In this document: positions 57,153-64,000 of the stretch, in pieces
Position numbering within the stretch: the stretch's first letter is position 1
Layout: the number at the start of each line of letters is the position of its first letter
Assembly: GCA_009363875.1 (NCBI GenBank)
Contig: CM018680.1
Span: 66,992,639-67,056,638, forward strand
Reading direction: 5' to 3'
Source of the DNA: Mikania micrantha
Lineage: Eukaryota > Streptophyta > Magnoliopsida > Asterales > Asteraceae
DNA length: 64,000 nt
The notes under the pieces: model-generated
What the model was told of the DNA's origin: nothing
The model's input: the letters and a program-made list of their open reading frames with translations, nothing else
The model's database searches: none
Position numbers and translations under genes: made by a program

Positions 57153-59588
57153 CTAGTCGGAAACCAGCGCGATGCGGCGACGACCAGAATTTACACGTGT
57201 TTCTCATTTTCTGTTAGTTTATCATTCCTCTCATGATATATTGTATAACACGTATGGTAGTTTTCTTACTCTTGCCAAGTGCTTGTCCCAGAAGAGAGAA
57301 ATAGAAGTCATTTCAAGTCCAAAATTTATCTTTATCATGTTTGCAAATTTGGTTTAAAAGTTTGATTTGGAAAATCTTGTCTTGCCTATAAGTCAAAATA
57401 CATAGTGTTCTCTACAAATGGTTTTATAAACCAACATTTCAAGACAAACATTACAAGCATTAAGGCCATGTTTGGTAGCCTCTTAATCTCATTCAGAGGC
57501 TACCTCTTAATGGTTCATAGCATCCGAATGGTTAAAAAATATCCTTAAGTTTGAATGGTTAAGAGGTTGGCAATGGTTCATAACCTCTGAATGGTTAAGA
57601 GGTTATGAACCATTCAGAGGTAACCTCTTAATGTCATTCAGATGCAAAAAAACAACCTAAGTAATTTAAATTTTGCCTTTAAATTTAAACATATAAATAA
57701 CTTAAATTTATCTTGAGACACAACAAAAACTACCTATTATTTTAATGATATTTATTAAAAATATAATAACTTTCATAAAATTTACTAATGCTTTAATATG
57801 GTGACCTTGTAGGCATGCATGTAGAATTTTGTATGTAGGAGTTTATGTAAGTATGCAATTTTGTGTATCAACGTGGATAATCTTTGTGCATTGTAAACAT
57901 AAATTTTCGTTGGAAGTTGCAACATTTATTCAAATCATGTAATAAAAAAAATGAAAACACAGATGGAATACTTTCTAGAGATAGTTCTAAAATATGTAAT
58001 CTAGATAAAAGGCATGTAACTTTTAAGTAGATGAATATGATATACATGAAATTGTACATGTGAATCGGTAAAATAACATTCCTAAAAAACAAACCTAATA
58101 AGACCAAAATAGGATAGTATGACTCACCACCCCAAGATGACAGGTGGACAAAATTTACAAATGTGTCACCAACATGTAGGTCAAAACAGAGATTACTACA
58201 TAACCAGCTTAAAGTAACCAGCTATACTCTGGTTTGGGTATCTCTATGTGGTTTGGGTATAAGCTGATGAATCCAAGCTGTATGTATAGCTTAACAAACA
58301 CAAAATGACAATTGGAGAGGAAGGCTGAACAAAAAAATGATTATAAATCTTCGTGTTAGCTTATATTACAAAACAGAATGTTATCAATGAAGTTCTAACA
58401 GTTTCACCATTTTGCATGATTGACTATGACATACAATACATCTTTTTAAGTTTTATACCACTTTAAGATTTTACCATTTAAGACTACATACACATCGTTT
58501 ATATCTGAACTTTAATATTGAATATGAATTATATGTGAACTTTAATATTGAACTGGCCAATGCAAAAATTACAGTTCATATGATTTTGCTGTGTGATTAA
58601 TAATTTATAGCCTTTTCACTACTTTAAAACCTTTAACAACATAACGATAAGGCTAGATAATAACAACATAACAATAAAGCTAGAAGTCAACATATAACTC
58701 ACCAAATGATCCATTTCAGGGCTAAAGCCACCATCAATCACCTCACTCAACTTCCCAACACAAACCGTAATTAAATCTTACATATACATGCACATAAATA
58801 CCGATTTCAAACATAAAAAAATGCACAAACAATCATTTTGAGACTACATTCAACAACATATAAATGAATAATTAACATGGAGCTGCAAGAACATAATTAT
58901 TCAAAGGTTTGAGTAAATGTACCTTAAAAACTCTTTAACATGGAGCTGCAAAAACATAACCCGTAAGCTGAAATCAAACAACCAGTAAACTAACATATTT
59001 AAAACATACATATAACAAATTAGGTTAAGAAATTACGCACCGTAGGAGAGGCACGATGTCTGCAATTTCAAATTGAGGAGCTTCCAAATAAGAAATTAGG
59101 TAAAGAAATAGGTTTAAACCGTCGCTTCTGTGATTATAGAGCAGTGGTGTTACGAACTTATGTCTGCAATTTCAAATGCGAGGGATATTTAACTTAAAGA
59201 AGATATAAGCGAATTCAAATTTTGAAGGTAGAGCCAAGAATTGACGAATACCTTATACTGCATCTATGATTCAGAAGTGAAAACTCCAAGAATTGATGCC
59301 TCCCTCTTTCGTACCCTTGCTTATCGTCCTCGATCAGATGCAATGAAGCAGTTGCTTTTGATGCCGAGTATGGAAACCAAGAGCAGGGGTGAAAACCCTA
59401 GAGGAAATTCCTTTCTGCTTTGGTGAGGGGAGCTGTAGGAATAGAACCAGATTGGGGGGGGGGGGTGAATGAACCGAGGTACCGAGCCATGCATGAGTAG
59501 TTGTACATGAAGCTTCCACACTTGTATAGTTCTTAATTTTAAGACACTCCACTTTCTCTCTTCAATATCCATTATATAATAGTATAGA
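57153..59588 (-). mobile_element. Helitron of 2.4 kb carrying other sequence
   Basis: Minus strand: A, then TCTATACTATTATATAATGG (same start as the 56090 element), and 3' GTCGTCGCCGCATCGCGCTG, spacer, CTAG, T. The inside holds a PIF-type MITE and unassigned DNA with a G run of about 14 at 59454. A stretch at 59270-59430 is less AT-rich and could be captured host DNA; no protein match recognised. Confidence 0.65.
57463..57658. mobile_element. Small PIF/Harbinger-type MITE
   Basis: Starts AGGCCATGTTTGGTAGCCTC after TTA and ends GCAAAAAAACAACCT. The centre is a strong palindrome, GGTTCATAACCTCTGAATGG and its complement. Confidence 0.65.
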
Positions 59589-59594
59589 TATATA

Positions 59595-61026
59595 GGATTT
59601 GGTTCAAATAAGAACCCACCATATTTGTGGTAACATATTAACCCATTTAAGCCAATCAGATTCACCCACATCATAGATTCCCTTTCGCTTTAATAAGGTT
59701 ATTATGGACTTTTTATTAACCCATTTAAGCCAATCAGATTCACCCACATCATAAAAATATATCCATTATCCTTTTTTTAAATCAAAGTTTTCCCCTTGAT
59801 TTTTATACACTTATAACTTTTTAATATGTTGTTATTTTTTTATAAAAATTACATAATTAAACTCGTTATATTTTTCTCGTTAATTCCATAATAGTCATGC
59901 CAATTTTTTTTTGAATTTTTTTCGAACGTTCGTAATTACACCAACGTAACGAACAATAAATACAATAATTTTCTCTCGTTTTTTCAAAATCTTTCCATCT
60001 TTAAAATGTTTTCGAGCGTTCGTAATTTTCTCTCATTTTTTCGTTTAACATGTTTTAAAGCGTTCGTAATTTTATCTCATTTTTTCGTTTAAAATGTTTC
60101 AAAATCTCGTTTAACAATAAAACGTAATTTTCTCGTTTAAAACGTAATTTTCTCTCATTCTTTCGAGCGTTTGAAATTACACCAACGTAAAATCTTTCCA
60201 TCTTGTTACAAATTATTTTTTATTACAAAAATTAGTTCATTAATATTTAAAAAAATTAAGAACACTTTGAAAAAATCCAGATCCTTACATCAGTGTAATT
60301 ACGAAAACTTTGTAAAAATTCAGCTCGTTACATCAATGTAAAAAAATGCATTTCGTTACGTCAGTGCAAAATGTCGTTGCATCAGTGTAAAACATCGTTG
60401 CATCTGTGTAAAACGTCGCTGCATCAGTGCAAATTACGAAAATTTTAAAAAAATTTGACAAAATTATACTTGAATTAAAGATAAAAAAGTGACAAATTTA
60501 ATGGTGTTATTTTTATAAAAAAAATAATAATATATATAAAAGTTATGAGTGTTTAAAAAATTGGGGGGTAAACTTTTTTAAAAAAAAATGAAGTACACCC
60601 CACCAAATGTCAAATCAGTGTAAAAAATGCATTTCGTTACGTCAGTGTAAAACGTCATTGCATCAGTGTAAAATGTCGCTACATCAGTGCAAATTACGAA
60701 AATTTTAAAAAAATATGAAAAAATTATACTTGAATTAAAGATAAAAAAGTGACAAATTTAATGGTGAAATTTTTATAAAAAAATAATAATGTATATAAAA
60801 GTTATGAGTTTTTAAAAAATTGGGGGGTAAACTTTTTTAAAAAAGGAATCAAGTACACCCCACCAAATGTCAAAAATGCCCTTAAACAAATCTCATCCAC
60901 ATGTTTTTTTGACTTTTTTCAGATTGAATATAGACCACTCATTTTAAAAGGTCTTATTTTAACAACCAATAAAAATGAGTTAATAGGTTACCACACTTCA
61001 ATTGGGTTACCATTGGAACCTTTCCC
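59595..61026. mobile_element. Large MITE-like element in (TA)n
   Basis: A 1,432-bp element with degenerate inverted ends: GTGGTAACATATTAACCCA at the left and TGAGTTAATAGGTTACCAC at the right, abutting TATATA. It contains two direct copies of about 260 bp (60344-60613, 60614-60873) made of CGTTACGTCAGTG and TTGCATCAGTGTAAAA units and ending CCACCAAATGTCAAA. No transposase. Confidence 0.65.
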
Positions 61027-61065
<39 letters not shown>

Positions 61066-61446
61066 TAGCTTAAAATCACATTTATTACACATATTGAATA
61101 ATAAAAAAATCTGATTCATTAATATTAAATAATAATAAATATTTAATAATTATAAATTTATATTTAGGATAAGATATAGTAAAATAATTTTTTATTGTTT
61201 ATTAAAATTAATACAGTAATAAATTATTTGAATAAGAAAATTATATTTTTTTAATATTTAGTTATATAATTTAATTACTAAAAATTAATATTATTTATTA
61301 ATTAGGAGAGAGAGGAAAGAAAAATATCTCCACATTTAACCAGAATGCAACGCATATATCATAAAAATATTCCTTTATTAAAATAGGTACATATTAAATA
61401 TACAAAGAGCGCATATTATATAATGTACATATAATATATATATATA
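61027..61446. other. (TA)n and AT-rich stretch
   Basis: A (TA)n tract at 61029-61061. The AGAATGCAACGCATATATCA near 61340 recalls Helitron ends but lacks the full pattern. Confidence 0.4.
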
Positions 61447-61702
61447 GGGAGATGTTCAAATGTTAACCCTCCCTTATATTGTTAACCCGGCATTTTTTGC
61501 CCGAATCTTTTTTTTTTCATGGTTTTTTGTTATACATAAATAGGGGAGGTTTCTTTTTTGTGTTTTTGCTAATTCATCACCGTTTAGAAATTATTTACAA
61601 GTGTAAGTAAGTGTAAGTTGCTTACACTACAGATTCAGGCAAAAAATGCCGGGTTAACACAGGTTAACGATATAAGGGAAGGTTAACAATGAAACTATCC
61701 CC
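61447..61702. mobile_element. Hairpin MITE in (TA)n
   Basis: A 256-bp element: GTTAACCCGGCATTTTTTGC in the left arm and GCAAAAAATGCCGGGTTAAC in the right arm, a perfect 20-base pair. TCATCACCGTTT box in the loop as in related copies. Confidence 0.85.
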
Positions 61703-62349
61703 TATATATATATGTATATGCGCGCACACACTAGGTTAAAACCTGTTAAACATTTGAATTTTAATTATTTGTATAAAATAGCACACCATATATTTTTTTT
61801 AAATAGGTTTTATACAAAAAAAAATAAAAAAAATTGATTTATAATTTAATCATATTATTAACCAAGTTTAATAAAATCATTAATATTTAATTGAAGAGAT
61901 GATGGAAAATCAAAATTTAATTAAAATATGACATGCAAATATTTATTAAGAAAGAGGTGGGAAAGTTGACGTGCGTATATATTTTATTAAAATATATATG
62001 TGCAAACTAGAGTAAGATAAAAAAACGAGCCTGCTCGTGAGCCCTTTCGTGGCTCGAGGTTTTTTTGAGCTCGAGCTCAACTTGAATATTTGGCTTGAAA
62101 GAAATTTCGGCTCGGCTCAAACATCCACAGCTCGGCTCGGCTCATTTGTAGCCCTAATTAGTCGCTAACAAAAAAACATATATCAGCAAAAGATAAATCG
62201 GTAAAAAAGATATTTTGATTTAAAAATTAACATATTAATATATGTTCCCTTTATTAACTTTAGATTTTTCATGTGAGAGATTTTGCTACATTGATGAAAT
62301 AAACGGTCATTCAAGGTATTATTGTAATGAAAATAGAACCTAATATCCA
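61703..62349. other. Unassigned AT-rich stretch
   Basis: CTAGGTTAAAACCTGTTAAAC at 61731 resembles a Helitron end, but no hairpin or partner end was found. GAGCTCGAGCTC-like repeats lie near 62060-62110. Confidence 0.4.
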
Positions 62350-62823
62350 TGTAACCCTAGCAAGGGTTATTATGGGAGGGGTCCATGTTGATTAAATTCA
62401 AGATAAAACAAATCAAGAAAGTAAGTATACTTGTTTGTTAGAAGACTCAACCGTGTTCTTGATGATGATACAATAGATAAGATTTTCTAATCTTCTTTTA
62501 TATTCAAGTTATATGATGAAGAATTCATATGTATGGTGTTCTTCCTTACTTCTCACAGATTAATATTATAGAAATCATTATATAAGTGAATGATTATTTG
62601 GACATTAAGAAGAATTTGTTTAGTATGCCTTCATTTTTATAGTTTCATGTAACGGTCATATTGTTCATCAAAATGTTGTCATGGAAGAGCTATAATAAAA
62701 TTATCAATAAATTGATAATTATATCAACTTATACATAAGGGCTTATTGGTTAATAATTAAAACTTAATAATAAACTAACTAATCAAATAGTCACAAGGCC
62801 ATATTATGTAATAAATTCCAACA
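62350..62823 (-). repeat. LTR of a Ty1/copia element (3' LTR, minus strand)
   Basis: The minus strand begins TGTTGGAATTTATTACATAA and ends near TAGGGTTACA. It is preceded by a purine tract (AAGTGGAAAAA) on the minus strand, typical for copia. The outer end at 62350 follows the CA rule only and is less certain. Confidence 0.65.
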
Positions 62824-62836
62824 TTTTTCCACTTGG
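62824..62836 (-). other. Polypurine tract of the copia element
   Basis: Minus-strand CCAAGTGGAAAAA immediately upstream of the LTR start. Confidence 0.6.
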
Positions 62837-63209
62837 CTAGTTGACTATTGAATGAAAATAAGTTGGTCATAAGTTAGTTTATTAATTAACTACGCCAAAA
62901 CTCCATAATAATATTAATGTAATAAGATACGTTCAAGCATGTTATTTTCAACATGTGACACATACCAATTATACATTAGCACTCCTATAAAGTTTATGAC
63001 TACATTAATCCAATTTAACCACTAATTAGGGAGTTATAATTAAAGTTTGTCTAATAGTTACATTAATGTGCACAATTATGAATAGACAAACATATTTATA
63101 GTCAAATTACGAGTATAGTCACATGCATATATTATGGTACATATTAAGAGATAACTACATGATATATCAATGAACTCTAAAAGTAAGTAGCCATTATCAC
63201 AGACCCTTA

Positions 63210-63420
63210 TTGACGACATGTTCTTTAAAGTTGGGTGATATACCTTTTGTAAGAGGATTTGCTAACGTTTTCGGATGTAATAATATACTCAATATTGATA
63301 TTTGTCTTACATTATTTCTCACACAAATGATAATTGTATAGATATAAATTTTAATGGTCTTTAGATGGATTTTATAATTTTAGTCAATTAAAGTATTTTT
63401 CTAGTAGCATTATCTGAAAA
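63210..63420 (-). pseudogene. Ty1/copia RNase H C-terminal remnant
   Basis: The minus strand reads HPKTLANPLTKGISPNFKEH followed by VVNKGL, matching the end of copia RNase H (D-LADPLTKGL pattern). Farther upstream on the minus strand the frame is broken (IIICVRNNVRQISIL). It belongs with the LTR at 62350. Confidence 0.65.
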
Positions 63421-64000
63421 AAAAAAAACATAATAACATGCCACAAATTCAACCATAATGGTCATTGTCTATCTTTTAAATTTTGCTTATGACTCCTCTT
63501 AAATATAAGACCTTTTTCTTAAATGAAATAATATTTTCATGTTGATTTCTTATTGTCTTTGAAGTTTACAAAAACTAAAATCAAAATAGTCATTAACGTA
63601 TATGCTTTTGTTAATGAGCACACATAAATACTTTCACTCATCTTGAGTTATTTATAAATAAAAGTTAAATGCACATGCTAAAGTTTCAATTATACGAAAT
63701 AAAGTTAAGGAAATTAAATGAGAATATTAAGATAGGAAACTATTATGTACACCATAACAATATATATGCTAGTAATAACTCTTGTTAACATGATAACTTT
63801 CGGTTGGTACTCATAATCACTAAGACTAAAAAATAAGCATGAGTAATGCTTACATATTTATCACCATTAAACTAAGTATTTAACAAGTCTTTATTATATC
63901 GACAACTTTCTGTTGTTACATGTTATCAAGAAGACTTAAAATAAGATTGAATAAACTAACTCGTCATTATTAAAAGTCACTCCTTACATTCTTATTAATA
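63421..64000. other. Probable decayed copia interior, no frame
   Basis: AT-rich; expected to be pol sequence of the copia element by position, but no motif is readable. Confidence 0.3.

Overview
This AT-rich window comes from the nuclear genome of a flowering plant. It shows plant LTR retrotransposons with initiator-Met-tRNA primer sites, tRNA-derived SINEs, Helitrons, many hairpin MITEs and one multi-exon plant gene. A eudicot is likely and the daisy family is my guess, but the sequence alone cannot prove it.

One host gene is recognisable: a serine carboxypeptidase-like (SCPL) gene on the + strand. I could trace 14 exons from 16667 to 33434 using splice sites, phase continuity and family motifs. 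The joined reading frame is 442 codons plus a stop, with the Ser, Asp and His motifs present. Its introns are full of transposons; intron 1 alone is 7.7 kb. Exon 1 exists in three copies (15295, 16667, and a decayed one near 17052). Exon 2 exists in two (24497, and a stop-containing copy at 25192). Decayed exon 8/9 copies lie downstream (33.6 and 34.4 kb). The locus therefore has a history of local tandem duplication.

Layout: 1-1453, no gene. 1454-13697, an old minus-strand LTR split by a young, complete 11.2-kb Ty3/gypsy chromovirus of Tekay/Del type (2242-13483, target duplication AGTAG). 13.7-33.4 kb, the SCPL locus with at least ten hairpin MITEs, mostly set in (TA)n tracts, plus SINEs, a hAT element, PIF/Harbinger-type elements and Helitrons. 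33.4-35.3 kb, SCPL debris and a short tandem repeat. 35344-40247, a decayed 4.9-kb Reina-like chromovirus (target duplication GCTTA). 41.5-53.5 kb, LTR-element debris: a copia gag remnant, a + strand LTR with its primer site, and a minus-strand Tekay relative whose leader ORF is split by a 3.0-kb solo LTR. 53.6-54.0 kb, a Cassandra-like LTR with a 5S rRNA-like segment. 54-62 kb, a SINE, Helitrons and MITEs. 62.3-64 kb, the 3' end of a copia element on the minus strand.

The most unusual item is an extra ORF between the 5' LTR and gag of the Tekay-type elements. It is present in two diverged copies. It encodes an acidic/serine-rich start, a proline-rich middle, a probable coiled coil and a C-terminal hydrophobic anchor ending at the last residue. 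I do not know a described family matching it.
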